Translations under genes and position numbers: made by a program
In this document: positions 35,509 through 47,215 of the stretch, one piece after another
How the letters are laid out: every line of letters starts with the position of its first letter
Numbering within the stretch: position 1 is the stretch's first letter
The notes under the pieces: model-generated
The model's input: only the letters and a program-made list of their open reading frames with translations
What the model was told of the DNA's origin: nothing
The model's database searches: none
Source: Sodiomyces alkalinus F11
Lineage: Eukaryota; Ascomycota; Sordariomycetes; Glomerellales; Plectosphaerellaceae
Direction of reading: 5' to 3'
NCBI RefSeq assembly: GCF_003711515.1
Contig: NW_021167085.1
Location: forward strand, 1,719,691 to 1,783,690
DNA: 64,000 nt

Positions 35509-36555
35509 TTATTTGGGCTCGTCTTGCAGATGCCAGGCGAAAACGTTCCGGAACCTCTCTTTGCCATCGCCTAGCATGGTCTCACCATGGCAAGGCACAA
35601 TGTTGACAAAGTCCCACTGGTTGATGCGCCTGATGCTGGCATTGAAGCTGGGGCGGTTACGGCGAGAGGCGACGTGCCAGTGGAAACGGCGGACCCAGGT
35701 CAAGTCACCTTCGGTGGTCTGAAGGGCGGTGAAAATGCGATCAGCGAGTCGTGAGGTCGAGCGCTGGTCCTCGGGGACGCGCGAGTACTGCTCGTGGGCG
35801 GGAAGGTTGAAGAGCAGATCGGCCTGGATGAGGGTGCGGTCCGGGCGGTGGAAGAAGGCGATCTCGCGGTTGGCATGGGCGTCGACGAATTCGTAGTCGA
35901 AGGCAGCGTCGAAGTCCGGGTCCACTTTGACGGACCGCTTCTTCGCCTCGTCGCCGAGGGGGAAGACGACGGCGAAAGGGTCGTCTTTGATGCGCGGGTC
36001 CGGGTTGTGCTGAGCGGCGGTCTTCGCTCGCTTCTCGGGGAGACCGGCAGGGCCGATGAGCTTGGCGCCGGGAAAAGCGGATTTCCATTCGGAAAGGAAG
36101 ATGTGGTGCTCGAGGTCAGGGGCGACAATATGGGAGACGGTACCTCCCCGGGGTCCAGCCAATTCGTCAATCTTGGTTCGGACCTCGGGGGTCAAGGCGA
36201 CGGGCGAGAAGACGGCGAGGTTGCCCGTAGGGAGACGAGCGAGGGTAGCACGTCCGCCGATCCGAATGGCGCCGGCACGGAGAAAGGGGACGGAGAGAGT
36301 GGTGAGGTTGGGGGTGAGATCACGGATGACCATCACGTCCGAAGGATTGGACGGGACGAGCTTGGACGACGCCATGGCCAAGGAAGAAGAGGAGAACGAG
36401 AATGATGAGGGTGACGAACGAACCGGATAATGGCAGACTAAAGGTAGCCCGGCGATGAAGGAGGGTTTCTGTCGGCGTATGGGGTAGGAAGTGGAAGTGG
36501 AAGCGTATAGAGACAACCCAGAGAGTCCGAGTCTTGAATTAGAAAATACTCGCAT
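35509..36555 (-). CDS. DUF4336 domain protein
   Basis: Single exon, 348 residues from the first true ATG (36555). A second ATG at 36375 (MASSKLVPSNPSDV, excellent CCATGG context) is the likelier start and gives 288 residues. The extra 60 residues are Ser/Arg/Pro-rich and could be a mitochondrial presequence or simply leader. The body matches the fungal DUF4336 family, which I recall as distantly related to metallo-beta-lactamase folds: VALTPEVRTKIDELAG, SHIVAPDLEHHIFLSEW, FPGAKLIGPAGL, FFHRPDRTLIQADLLFNLP and the C-terminal VNIVPCHGE. The histidines in SHIVAPDLEHH and PCHGE may be metal ligands; that is inference. Biochemical role unknown. Confidence 0.85.
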   Translation of the reverse strand: MRVFSNSRLGLSGLSLYASTSTSYPIRRQKPSFIAGLPLVCHYPVRSSPSSFSFSSSSLAMASSKLVPSNPSDVMVIRDLTPNLTTLSVPFLRAGAIRIGGRATLARLPTGNLAVFSPVALTPEVRTKIDELAGPRGGTVSHIVAPDLEHHIFLSEWKSAFPGAKLIGPAGLPEKRAKTAAQHNPDPRIKDDPFAVVFPLGDEAKKRSVKVDPDFDAAFDYEFVDAHANREIAFFHRPDRTLIQADLLFNLPAHEQYSRVPEDQRSTSRLADRIFTALQTTEGDLTWVRRFHWHVASRRNRPSFNASIRRINQWDFVNIVPCHGETMLGDGKERFRNVFAWHLQDEPK

Positions 36556-36799
36556 AGGACTTTGGAGAGCAAGCAAGCGATGTTGTGCTCATGAAAGCAT
36601 CATGCATCGACAGAAGAAAATACCAGTCGATTAAGGTAGAAAGAGAGGTGTCTATGTAAGTCGGATGAGATGAGATGCAAAAGAAAGATGACAAGCAGGA
36701 AGTGTGGGTAGTTCAACACTGGTGTATTGGTACCTAAGGTATTGTGTATGACGATATAGAGCGGGATGACAAAGGAGCTTCTTTATTATAACTACATGT

Positions 36800-36891
36800 A
36801 CCGGGATTTAGCGCAGTCGGAGAGCGTTGTATCATGGACATGGACCCTTCGCCGTCGCCGTCCTCGTGTAGCTTCTAAAGCTGTATCCGGT
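36800..36891 (+). other. Degenerate tRNA-like fold (tentative)
   Basis: The ends pair (ACCGG-G-AT at 36800-36807 with ATCCGGT at 36885-36891, one bulged G). TTAGCGCAGTCGGAGAGCG (36808-36826) resembles a tRNA D-arm and A-box. A 5-bp arm with a 7-nt TTCTAAA loop (36868-36884) sits where a T-arm should be. A weak 3-bp stem would present CAT at 36833-36835. The variable region would be unusually long, and the B-box lacks the usual GGTTCGA. It is at best a decayed tRNA. Confidence 0.18.
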
Positions 36892-37564
36892 GTCCTCGGC
36901 AAGAACGATGGGGGTAGGAGCCAGGCTGTGTATCCGCATGTGGGTTTCAGGATGCTTCAAGTGCTCCTGTACTTTCCTCACTCGAATGACCAATATCTTG
37001 TATGCGGCAGGTATAAATCGAGTACTTCCTACCGAATATGAAAATATTTGCACTAAGAAACGGCATGGAGAGAAAGTGCGACCTCAAATGATCTTCTAGC
37101 TGGGTAGGACAACTAAAAAGAAAAAAAGAAAAAAAAAAAAGAAAAAAAAAAAAGATGACTTCACCACAATACAACGGTCCAGTGACGAGTACGGAGTATT
37201 AGTGCGGTTACTCTTTCATGGGACTTGTGATGACCGAGGACCTCGGACTGGGCCACGGTGAGCTTACGTGAGCACGGAATATGCACAAGAGCCAATTGAA
37301 ACGCCAATTTCGGACCGACATTTAGGCCGAACTTCCGCTTTCGGGTGTCAACTTGTTCCGTCATCACCAACTTCATTCACTCTGCAGGTCCAAGCAGTCA
37401 AAATAATGCCTCCCTATTTCCATCGAAGAGACTTTAAAGACAACACACGAACTAGTATTGGGAATGAATCACGAGGTTAGGAACCAGAACGTCAAAAGTC
37501 CAAATCCATCAGAAAATTCACAAGACACCATGGCGCCGAACCTCAGTCTAAATACACGCATTCG

Positions 37565-37607
37565 CTCCTCCAGCTCCTTCAGCTCCTTCAGCTCCTCCAG
37601 CTCCTTC
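37565..37607. repeat. 9-nt tandem repeat CTCCTYCAG
   Basis: About five near-perfect copies of a 9-base unit (CTCCTTCAG or CTCCTCCAG), 130 bases beyond the stop codon of the coiled-coil gene. The reverse strand would read Glu-Leu-Lys/Glu repeats. Confidence 0.85.
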
Positions 37608-37737
37608 GCCCAACTCATGAACCCCCCGTACAGGCACCATGAACTACTCTTGTCTATGCCAGCTCTCCCAACGTACCTAATCTCGGCTTCTGTTGCACTG
37701 ACGGGTGACATGCGAGCGCCGCCTACTCACCCGGCGA

Positions 37738-40700
37738 CTACGACTCGTCCAGAATATCTCCTAGATCCTCCCGCGTCCACGACAGATCCGATAGGTGGTT
37801 CATCTGTATCAAGTCGGGCGGCGACCCTCCTGTGACCCCGTTGGCCGACATCCACAAATCCGCCAAATCCGCCAGCTTCTTGTAGTCCGCGTACGCCCGC
37901 ATCCCGACGTACATGAGGTAGAACAGGACGATCTGCACCAGCAGGCCGGCCACGACCCACCAGGTGACCCTCGGCCACGACGCCCGTGGCTGCCGTGGCT
38001 GCCCTGGCAAATCCGCAAACCGTCCGCGTCGCGACATCCACCCCCTACAGACCATCAAAATACCCAAGAGCAGTGGTGGCAGAAGCCCCGCCTCGGAGAC
38101 CGCCGTCGTGAGCAGCGCTGCCACTAGGCTCCAGCTCGTGAAGCCCGATGCCGCCATCTCCCCGGCGAACCGGGCCAGCTCGCTCACCGCACCCCACCTC
38201 AGTCCGTGCGGCGCGACCGTGCTTGGCTGACCCAGTCCCGCCTGTTGTTCGGAGGGAGTATCGTCACGTCCGAACCAGCCAGGGGTCGAACGAGCGCCAG
38301 CCTCTTCTTCGTCCTTGGAACCTGTGCCTGCGTCCGAAGTGGGTTCTTTCGTCTCGGTGTCATCGTCCGTGGGAAGCGACGGCATGATTGGTCCCCTAGG
38401 GCGGGGCCCCGTGGGCATGGCTTCGTGTGCTCGGGCTATGACTTCTAGCGCTCGGGCTATGACTTTGTGCGCCTGGGCCATGTCACTCCATGCTTTCGAC
38501 TCGAGTCGTTCACCCTCGTCCGACTTGCTATTCGACTTCGGCTCCGCCCGCTTCTCCTTAGCCTCGTGGGACCTACTGTCGACCGTTTGGACTGATGGGC
38601 CAGCGGTTGGGAGCTCCTCTGGTCCGTCGCTGCCGAGTTGTTGCTTCAGCTTCGCGCTCCCGGCCTCCAGTGCTTGTTCGAACTCCCGGAGCTCTTCATC
38701 GGCCACGGTGGTCCCGTCTGCCGCCGGTTTCTGTTCGTCCTTCTGGCGCTGCTGCAGCAACTTGCGTTCGCCACTGAGTGCCTTTTCGGTCCGCCGCGTT
38801 TCCTCCTCGAGCTGCTTCTTCTCCCTCTTCAGAGACTCAACCTGACCAAGTGCCGATTTCATCTGCTTCTGCACCGATCCCAGTTCTCGACGCGCCTGGT
38901 CGCACTCCTCTCGAACCGCCTGGAGTTCCTGATCGTTCAGTCGCATATTATCCTTCTCCGCCGACTGCACCCTTCTCATGAGGTCCAGCTCAGTTTGCGA
39001 ACGCGTCAAATCGTCCGTCTTCGCCTTCAACAGGGCCTCTAGTTCGTCCACCTTGCGTTGTACCCTGGCAATGTCTTTGGTGTCGTCAAATTCTCTTTGA
39101 CCCCAGGTAGTCTCCTCACCGGACTTCGTCAGATCTTCGCTCCCTGCGTCGACCAGGCCATCTCTTTGCATGCTTTGGAGTCGATCGGCCGTCGACGTGG
39201 GCTTCCGCTCGCGTGCTTCTGGGATGTCGCCCTGTTGGAGACTGGCTTTACTCGCCAGTAGCGAATCTCTTTCGTTCTTGACCTCCTTCAGCTCTGCTTC
39301 GAGCGAACTGATTCTCTTCATGTGCTCGGGAAAGTCGTTCACAATGCCTGTAGTTCGAGGGCTCAGCGTATTGTTGGCGTCCTTTGTCGTGCTCTGAAGT
39401 TTAGCCAGCAACTTCCTAAGTCGCTCAATCTCTCGCCGCGCGGCTTCGACGGCGGCCGTGTCGCCGGAGTTGCTCTTCGTCACGGCACTCAGCTGATGCT
39501 CCAGGTCTGCAATCTTCTTCTTGAGCTTCTCCGTGTCGCCCGAAGCTCTCGCACGCTCCGCGTAGACGTCCAACTGCTGCTGCATTTCGCGCACTTGGCC
39601 GTTGAGCTGATCACGCTCTTGTCTGAGCTCCTCCACCTCGTCTTCGTCGGTGCTCGTCGAAAACGTTAGACTGCATAGCGTCTTCAATTCCTCCTCCTTT
39701 TCCTCCAAGCGAACCTCGAGCTCGCCGATTTGGTTCGTTAGACTTTCAATAATGGCCTGCTTCACCTCCATCTCTTTCGAAGTCGACTCTATGGTCTTCT
39801 CCATGTCTTCCGCATAACGGCGATGTTTAGTGTGGAGGTAGTCGAAGTCCATTTTGACCTCGTTCTCGTAAACACCATAGTCATGCAGCAGCTGTTCGAG
39901 TTCTTCCTCGGCCCTGTTGAGCCGCGTCTCAGCTACGTCGCGCAAGTTTGCAAGGACCTTCTGGTTTTGTTCCGCTTTTTGGAGCGCACGACGCAGCCGC
40001 CGTTCGTTGTTGGCATGGTCCAGGTGCTGCGAACTAACCTGGCCTTCCTGTTGCGCCTCTTGCTGGTATTGGTGTAGTTCTCGTCGAAGTTCTTCCATCT
40101 CTTTCTGTAGGCCGTTGAACTCCTTGTCCCGCTGGCTCGTCAGGTGCCTCAGTTCCTCATCCTTGTCGCGGACGCGTTCCCGGATGTTCTCCTCGAGCCG
40201 TTGCAGCTGGGATACGATTTCATGCGCGGAATTGCCGAACCTGGCCTCTCCTTCATCATTGGCCGGTTCCTTGCCCACTCGGTCCATGGCAGACTTCAAG
40301 TCCTTCCTGATAATGCCAAGCAGTCGCTCGAGCTGAATCTTCTCAGTGCGCGCCTTCGCAAGCTCTAATTCTCGCTCCTTGAGAGCTTTAACGAGCTTGG
40401 CTTTCTCCGCCTCCCGTTCTTTCCTAGCAGCCGCGAGCTCAGTCTCCAATTTCTTACACTCTGTCTTGAGTTTTGCAATGAGCACAACATTCCGTTCGCC
40501 CTTTTTCGTCTCTTCCTCAAGTCTGTCTCTTGTCCTGCTTAGGTCGCTGTCGAGGGTTCGGATGCGTTCTTTCAGCACTTGGGTTTCCCGCGCCTGTTTG
40601 TCCAGAGCCGCCTCGCGGCGCTCGCGGTATTCTTCCGACTCCTTCAGGCGCTGCTCCAAAACGGCCGTCGTCGCCATAATGCCGTCCATCTCTTCCCTGC

Positions 40701-43700
40701 GTTCGCCCTTCTTCCTGTCCAGGGCCTCGCGCATGTTTGCGATATCGACCTCGAGGTCGCTGATGCGTTTGCGTCGCTCTAAGTCTGTCTTTTCCCGCAG
40801 CTCGTCGTAGCGGGCCTTCAGGTACCCTGATGCCTGAAGTCTAGCGGCAGCGTCGTCGAGCTGTGCTTCGAGACGCTCGATGTGCTTGTTGATATTGGCA
40901 ACAGTTGGATCTCCCACCAATGCTCGGAGCTGCCCGTCCATGCTCGCGAGATTGTTGTTCAGTTTGTCCATCTCCGCATCCTTGGCATTTATGTCGTCGC
41001 GAAGCGTCTTGAGTTCCCGCCGCAACTTGGGCTTCTTTTTCTCAACCGGGTTCGATTCTTGCAATTCAATCGCTCCGGAAAGGCAGTCCGCCTCGGCTTT
41101 CATCTCCTCCCTGTCGATATCGGCGCGTTCCAGCCTCTCCAGCTTCTCTCTGGCCTGCTTCAGAAGCTCGAGTTGGTCCGTCAGCTCTCCCACCTTTGTT
41201 TTGAGGTCCATATGAGCTTCAGGCTTCTCCCCTGCTTTCTGCAGCCGATCGAGCTCCTTCTGCAGCTCCTCGACGGTCTGGGCCTCTCTCTTCTTCTCCG
41301 CCAGCTCGTCCTGCAGGCATTTCAAGAGCCTTGCACGCTCAGCCTCCAACACATCCAGTCGCCGCAGCTGAGATGCCGGGCCCTCGCCCATGGATTCCAT
41401 CTTGATCCTGTCGGCTTGTGGAAGACCGGAGCCGCTGGCGGCGATTGTCTGGTCCCGCACGACACCGATCAGACGCTCTGTCTCCTGGATGTCCGCATCC
41501 GGCCCGTCGCGGAGCGTCGAAATGATGGCGCGCAACGTCTTGACCGTCTTGTTCGCCAGCCCTATGTGCTGCTTGACGTGCTCTTCGACCTGGGCCACCT
41601 CCTTCTTCTTGGCTTCCAATTCCTCCTCTAGCCTGGCAGCAGCCTTCATGCTTTCTTCTCTCTGCTTTTCGGCTATCGTCTTCTGGCCCAGGATGTCGCG
41701 GCGGTCCTTGTTGGCTTTGGCCAGTTCCTTTTCGATTGCGACCACATCGGGTTCTTCGTTCTTGTTCAGCTTTTTGAGGCTCGCGAGATTGTGCTGGGCT
41801 TCTGCAAGCTTCTCTTCCAGATCGGCGATCTGCTTATCCTTCGCATCCACCTCGGCTTGGGTGGCCTGTGACGATTTTCCGCTACCCCGGAGCCAACGCA
41901 CGGCCGATCCGATGGTGCTTTGCTGCTGCTGCTGCTGTTTCTCCTGCTGCTGCTTCTCCTGCACCTCACGCCGCATCTGATCCTCCGGCTTGTCCCCGGC
42001 CAGAGTGTCGAGGCGCCCTCGAATGCGGCCTATGGTCCCAACAATCTCGTTCTTCTTCTCGGTCAGCTCCGCGACCTTGGCGTCCATGTCCTGAGCTCGC
42101 GCGCGGGTGACTGGGGCGATGGGGTCAGGACCGGGTAGGCGGCGGGTTTTGGCCCTCTCTTGGCGCGCCCTGAGTTTTGTCAACTCGGAGTCGACGCTCG
42201 CCACTTCTCGCGTCCACCTCTGAAGATTCCCCTCGAGGCGATCCATCTCGTTTTCGGGTTTTGAAATATATGCTCTCACTGTTTCGATGTCGGCCTCGAG
42301 CCTCCGGATCCCCTGGTTTGCCTCTTCCAGTTGTTTCGAGACCGTGGCGTAGGCCTCGTGGCTATCGGCGATCTTGCGTTTTAGCTTGGCCGTCTCTTCG
42401 TAATTTTCCTCCAATTTGGTCTTGAGCTTTGCTTGGGTGCGGATTCCGAGCTCGATCTCGTCTCGGCATTTCGCAATGGTAGCTTTTTGTGCGTCTAGCC
42501 GCTTACCCGCCTTCTTAAGGCTCATATTCGCCATGTCGAGCTTCGTTTTAAAAAATTCTGCACGGTCTTTTGCAGTCTTGCGGGAGTACTCGAGCTTGGA
42601 AAGTTGTTTCTTCCACGACTCGTGAAGTGCGGCAATCTTCTCGTGGGCTTTCCTCAGCTGCTCCTCACAGTCACCGTCGCAGTCCCTTTGTTTGGAAAGT
42701 TGCTCGTGAAGCCGTTCAATCTCTTGCTGGGCTTTCCTGAGCTTTTGTGGACAGTCACCGTCGCCGCCGCAATCGCAACCTCTTGCCTAAACCGCCCCGT
42801 TAATGTTAGTATCCGGACATAGACAAAGGGGCCACGCATTTCCGTCCCTCTTCACTCCCGGTAGATAGTGTAGGATTGTCTTACGTCTTTGTCGGTCTCA
42901 TTGCTTTCGTTTTGCGGCCTTTTCAGCTCATTCTGCCACCTTTCTTTTTGTTTCCGCGCATGCTCTCCGAGGTCCTCGTTAGAGTCGTCCTCAGATGGAT
43001 CGTATTCCTTCACGAAGGTGTAAGGCTTCGAGTTCTGGTCCTGCTGGACAAAGTCGTTCAGGAATTCTGCCTGTTGCTCAATGCCGGCCCTGGCCATTTC
43101 GGTAGCAGTGACGACGGTGGCGAGGGCGGATCTGCCGTTGTCAAATATCTCATCGTTGATCTCCTGCCGCACGAAGTGCTCCAGGAGGATGTCATAGTCT
43201 TCCCTGGAAATGGTCGGCCTCTCGTCGAAACCGCCGTCGGAGAAGCGGGACGCCAAGGATGCGGAGCGCTGACGGTAGCGAGTCCCGGCCGTGGCTTCGG
43301 ATCCTGCCCCTGAGCCCGGACTTGGTATCAGCGGCGAAGACTTCTTCGAGGATTCGGGTTGCGATGACCCCATCCCAGATAGCCCGCCTCCGGTTCTGGG
43401 GGTCTTGGCCCAGGAAGGAGCCTGGTCGAGGTTCAAGTTGCCGAACCGAGTCGCCTGGAGTGCATCATACTTTTCTTGGAGCTCGCTCAATTTGGCGGTC
43501 TCTGCTTCGCAAAACTTTTCGGTTCTGCTTAAGTCCTCTCCGTAGGCTTCGATCTCATTTCGCGCTCGTGCCAGATCCGTCTTCAGAATCTCGTTCTCTC
43601 CTTCGGCGGTCTCCAGCTTCGTCTTGAGAATTTCCATCTCATGGTTCTCCTCTGTCATAACGGACTCGAAAACCTCCTATATTTGGGGTGTTATTACACA

Positions 43701-44485
43701 AAGTCCCCGGAAAACGGAGAATCTTAGTAGGTAGATCAACTACTCACCTCTTGCGTCTCAGATCTGGGAGACTCGCCCCGACTTTGCTCCAACAACTGCC
43801 TCGTCACATGCTGCTCCCCTGGATTGATGGACGGGACATTGAGATTCCGCCGCGCTCGAGCCTTGGCCTTCTTGGTCTGTTCGAGCTGCTTCTCGAGGGT
43901 CTTGACCTCGCTCTCTTTCAGGTCCTTCCGGCGTACCTCATCTTCCAGTTGGCGGCGAACACCGTAGAGCTCTTTCTCGATCTTCTCCCGCCGCTTTCGT
44001 TCGCCTTGGAACGCCGTGACGAGGTCCCGGAGGGTAGGGAACCCGCCGAACATGCCGCCGTGAAGCGCCGCATGGGAAGCCGCACTCGTGGCCCGGCTTA
44101 TCAAGCTCATGGGCCGACTGGGCGGCCGAGTAGATGGCTCTCGCGGCAGGTTGTGGAAAGAAGAGGTGTCGGTCCTTCGCTTGGGAGGTTTGCCTTCTTG
44201 CAAGAGCTCGGCTGGGGATGGCCCTTTGGCTGGAGATGACTGGCTTCCGTGTTTTGCTGACGCGTTAAGGCTGGGAGGGGGAGGGATGGTGATGTCGGCC
44301 GGTCGGTGGCCGGAGCGAGAGAGGTCGGATTGCGACCTCTCTCCGCCTTGCGGCTCTTGCGGCTCTTCTGGGGTGGAATCCCCTGGGGGAGTTTTATGGC
44401 CACTTGCCCCAGCGTCGGCCTCCGAGGTAGTCTCGGGTCCGTGGTCCCTAGTCTCTTCGTCCTTGGGATCCTCCGATGCCATCAT
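37738..44485 (-). CDS. Giant coiled-coil protein with C-terminal membrane anchor
   Basis: I do not recognise a characterised orthologue. Exons 44485-43748, 43676-42885 and 42786-37738 join in phase 0 to give 2,192 residues. Residues 1-160 are polar and low-complexity (Pro/Ser/Glu). Coiled coil starts near 165 and breaks at about 330-500. It then runs almost unbroken from about 520 to 1900, with heptad-rich Glu/Lys/Leu/Gln sequence. Residues 511-571 carry a cysteine-bearing repeat (DGDCPQKLRKAQQEIERLHE and DGDCEEQLRKAHEKIAALHE). The C-terminus has two hydrophobic segments, about 2064-2090 and 2117-2139 (VVAGLLVQIVLFYLMYVGM), then an acidic 53-residue tail. The form suggests a membrane-anchored tether or organelle/spindle-pole scaffold; that is inference from shape only. 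The N-terminal exon is Ser/Pro-rich and could be phosphorylated. Exon structure is secure, function open. Confidence 0.82.
42604..42765 (-). repeat. 28-residue tandem duplication with cysteines in the coiled-coil gene
   Basis: Two adjacent coding units of 28 and 26 codons. They share the pattern (C)DGDCxxxLRKAxxxIxxLHExxxKQ. The first copy is preceded by GCDCG, so the block holds five cysteines in an otherwise cysteine-poor protein. Similarity is visible at the DNA level (GACTGT..., AGGAAAGCCCA...), pointing to a tandem duplication. Confidence 0.8.
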
Positions 44486-45776
44486 GGGGTTCGGGTTTTC
44501 TTCTCCTGTTGAGGTGAGTCTGCGAGGAGATCGGAGAGACTTACACAGCAGGAAAGGAGTTGGACACTATATGCATGCAGGTGAGACAAATCACTAACAG
44601 GCAGCACGACAGTTATTTTGATGGCTGATGGCTATCTTTTCAAGGCAACGACACAGAGAGAAAAAGAACGGAGGAGAAGGAAGAAAAAGGGGGAGAGGTT
44701 GACCAGGCAGACGAAGCAGTGAGCTCGGTACCTGCGCCCATCCTTTTCAACAACACTCGTAGTCGTTGAACTCAACAAAGAAATATCAATGTGAAGGACT
44801 CGAACGTTGATTGAGATGCTTGTCAGGGGTGGTGGGCTGACTCTGTGTGTCGCGAAATAAAGCACAAGGGCGATGCAGTGAACAAAGAAAAGAAGACACG
44901 GCCTCCCTCGGTTGCTCCATTAATGGGCTCAGCATCATGCCGGCCAGGAATGCAATCGGTTCCTTGTTCGTCTTCTATTTTCTTTTCTTCGTTTGATCCG
45001 TGCCTCTCACTGAAAGAACGGGAATTAGGGATGCTTCGAGTTTTCTTTGACCAGGTGAGGGCATGGCATGCAACTGCCAAGATGAAAATGGATTGTACGA
45101 AGAGGTTCGCCTGGTTTTCCGGATGCGGAGTTAAGGGTAAGGGGGAGGAAAGGGAGAACAAGAAACAAAGACGACGCGAACAAAGGAAGGGGCCGGAAGA
45201 GGAGGGTCTCGACGATGTGCTCGTATTAGATTGACAAGGTGGGTAAGACAATGCCCGCGATTTAGACTGTCGCATCGTAAATAGGACAAGCCGGCGCAGT
45301 TGATAGCATGAGTCGGGAGGATGGGGTCGCCGACTGACTGACTGAAAGGTCGAGGGCCTATTGTCTCCGGGGGTCAAGTTGGATAGACGCAGATGGCCTC
45401 GTTCAAGCCTAGAAACTTGGGGTGAGTTAATGAGTGGCCGAAAAGTGCAGAAGTAAGCAGAGACCGTTAAGTCGAGGTCATCCCGAGCGAGATTGACAGT
45501 GAGAGTGAAAACAATGGAGGGAATAACAGCCAGCAAGCTGTCATTCGTCTCTTCCAATCCGTTTCCCATTTCATTCGTCTTAGATAGGTTTCCACCACAA
45601 CCATGACATCCAAAGACATCTCAAGCTGATATTGTCACAAGCTGTACCCGCGTCCTCAGAAAGACGAGAAGGACATCAAAAAGGTATCATCGAAAACACC
45701 AAAGCGCCGATACGCATGACAGATATGTATCACACAAGGACCAACCAACGCCGCACCGTCCTTATTCCGGGTCGTC
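44486..45776. other. Intergenic region between coiled-coil gene start and nse4 end
   Basis: Holds the promoter and leader of the coiled-coil gene and the 3' UTR of nse4. A 248-codon minus frame (45569-44823) is open but compositionally unlike coding sequence here and shows no domain, so I do not call it. Confidence 0.5.
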
Positions 45777-47215
45777 CTAGCTATACCAACCTCTCGCGCC
45801 GGGTCCAGATTGTTGTGCTTCTTTCCGATGTTCTATCATGGGTTCTCTAATGTCGAATGTGTCTATGATGTCTTGCCAAGTTTTCATGTCCATGGCGAAG
45901 ATAGCCTGGTGCTTTGCGGTCTCGCTCGGCCTCGTGGGATTATTTGTTGTGTCTCCTCTGTCCACCGGACCTGGTAATGGTGTCAGCAGGGGGGCATGTG
46001 TAAATATAGGGAGGGAAGGAAGAAAAAAGAAAAAAGGAAAAACAAAAACCGACTCAAAGAAGGAAGTTCGTTCTCGTCAAACTCAACAGCTACACGGCCG
46101 TCCCGAATGAGGAAGCTGACATAGAACATGTTCTCAACAGTCTGACCAAATGACTTCGGATTCACGACGAAGCGCAGCAGATCCACGCCGCCGGTGTCGC
46201 GGAGTCCGTGGCGATCCATGAGGCGGGCCTGTTCCTCGGGATCCATATCCGGGTTTCGCTCGAAGATGTCCTGCAGGGTGGCCTGGGCCCGGGCCTGGAC
46301 GTCGCGGAGCTGTTTGAGAATGCGGGCGCATACGGCGGTGAGGTCGTTCTCGGTTTTGGCGAGAGCTTCGACGTCGAGCACTTCCGGTCGCGTCTCGGCT
46401 AGGTCTTCGCGGCGTAGTGGCGCGGTTCGTTTGACGAATTTGCGGACCTTCTTCTCCGAAGATAGCGGGCCGACGAGGAACCCCGTCAGGGCGGGGCGCC
46501 GAGTGTGGGGGAGACAGGCGTAGCGGCCCAGGTGAGGCCAGTTGAGGGTTTCGTCGTTTTCGTCGTCGTCGGCGTCGTCGTTGACGCCTAGGGCCCCGCC
46601 AGACTGGCCCCTCGTGGTGGTGCGACGGCGATGACGCTGCGTGCTGGAAAGGCTGGGGGCGTCGTCCTCGACTATGCCGCCGCCCTGACGCATGTAGGTG
46701 ATGCACTTGGAGACGAACTCGTCCGCGTCGACGCCCTGTGCGGCGCTGCCCTGGACAAGACGAAGGGTTTTGCGGTAGGACAGGTCAACGACGGTGGTGA
46801 GAAGGTTAGAATCGATGGCGGCTTCGTTGGTCTGCTTTACATCGCGTGAAAGCTCGTTGGCTTGCAGGAGGGCCTCCTGCAGACCCTTCGAGTTTGGCTG
46901 CATGTATTCCTCCATGTTCTCGGCGACGTCCTTTTGCAGGTTGCGGAAGGCCCGCTGAAGACGCCGCCTCTCCTCCATGGATTGGTCGGGGTCGTATTCG
47001 TCCGACATGCCCTCATGATCTAAGTCCGGGCCCGCCTCTTGTGTACGTCTCCGGGAAGATGTTGCGCCATTCGTCGAACCTGCCGTCAGGGCACGTTTCC
47101 GTTTGCTGCTGTTTCCATCTCGGATGGCGAGGGAGCGCTGCTCGGGCGCTGGACTGCCGCCATCGCTTGACGCCGATTCGGATGGCGGCGAAGAGGAACA
47201 ATCCCCGGCAGGCAT
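45777..47215 (-). CDS. nse4: Nse4/Qri2, kleisin subunit of the SMC5-SMC6 complex
   Basis: Nuclear kleisin that bridges the Smc5 and Smc6 heads and is needed for recombination repair and replication-fork stability. Exons 47215-46054 and 45970-45777 (GTCGGT donor, phase 1) give 451 residues. The N-terminus is Ser/Pro-rich with KRKR, then SDEYDPDQSMEERRRLQRAFRNLQKD, the expected Nse4 N-terminal helix that contacts Smc6. A disordered middle (about 185-235, RRRTTTRG, acidic DDADDDEND) separates it from the C-terminal winged-helix domain. That domain contains the family-defining FVVNPKSFGQTVENMFYVSFL followed by IRDGRV. The second exon supplies KHQAIFAMDMKTWQDIIDTFDI, which matches the usual end of the family. 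I placed the start at the first ATG (47215). It is divergently paired with vps34 (630 bases apart). Confidence 0.93.

Larger units (their letters stand above)
36556..37737. other. Intergenic region between DUF4336 gene start and coiled-coil gene end
   Basis: Contains the DUF4336 promoter side, a tRNA-like fold at 36800-36891, A-rich runs at 37114-37155, TACGGAGTA at 37190, and a 9-nt tandem repeat near 37565. A small minus-strand frame (37711-37469) overlaps that repeat and is not convincing as a gene. Confidence 0.55.

Noticed and set aside
37469..37711. Small minus-strand frame with an ELEELKELKELEE stretch just after the coiled-coil gene
   Set aside because: The coiled-coil-like part is only the translation of a 9-nt tandem repeat, and the rest shows no conservation cues. 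It could be an old C-terminal extension but cannot be supported.
44823..45569. 248-codon minus-strand frame between the coiled-coil gene and nse4
   Set aside because: Composition is unlike neighbouring genes and no domain is visible. It lies in the expected promoter and 3' UTR zone.
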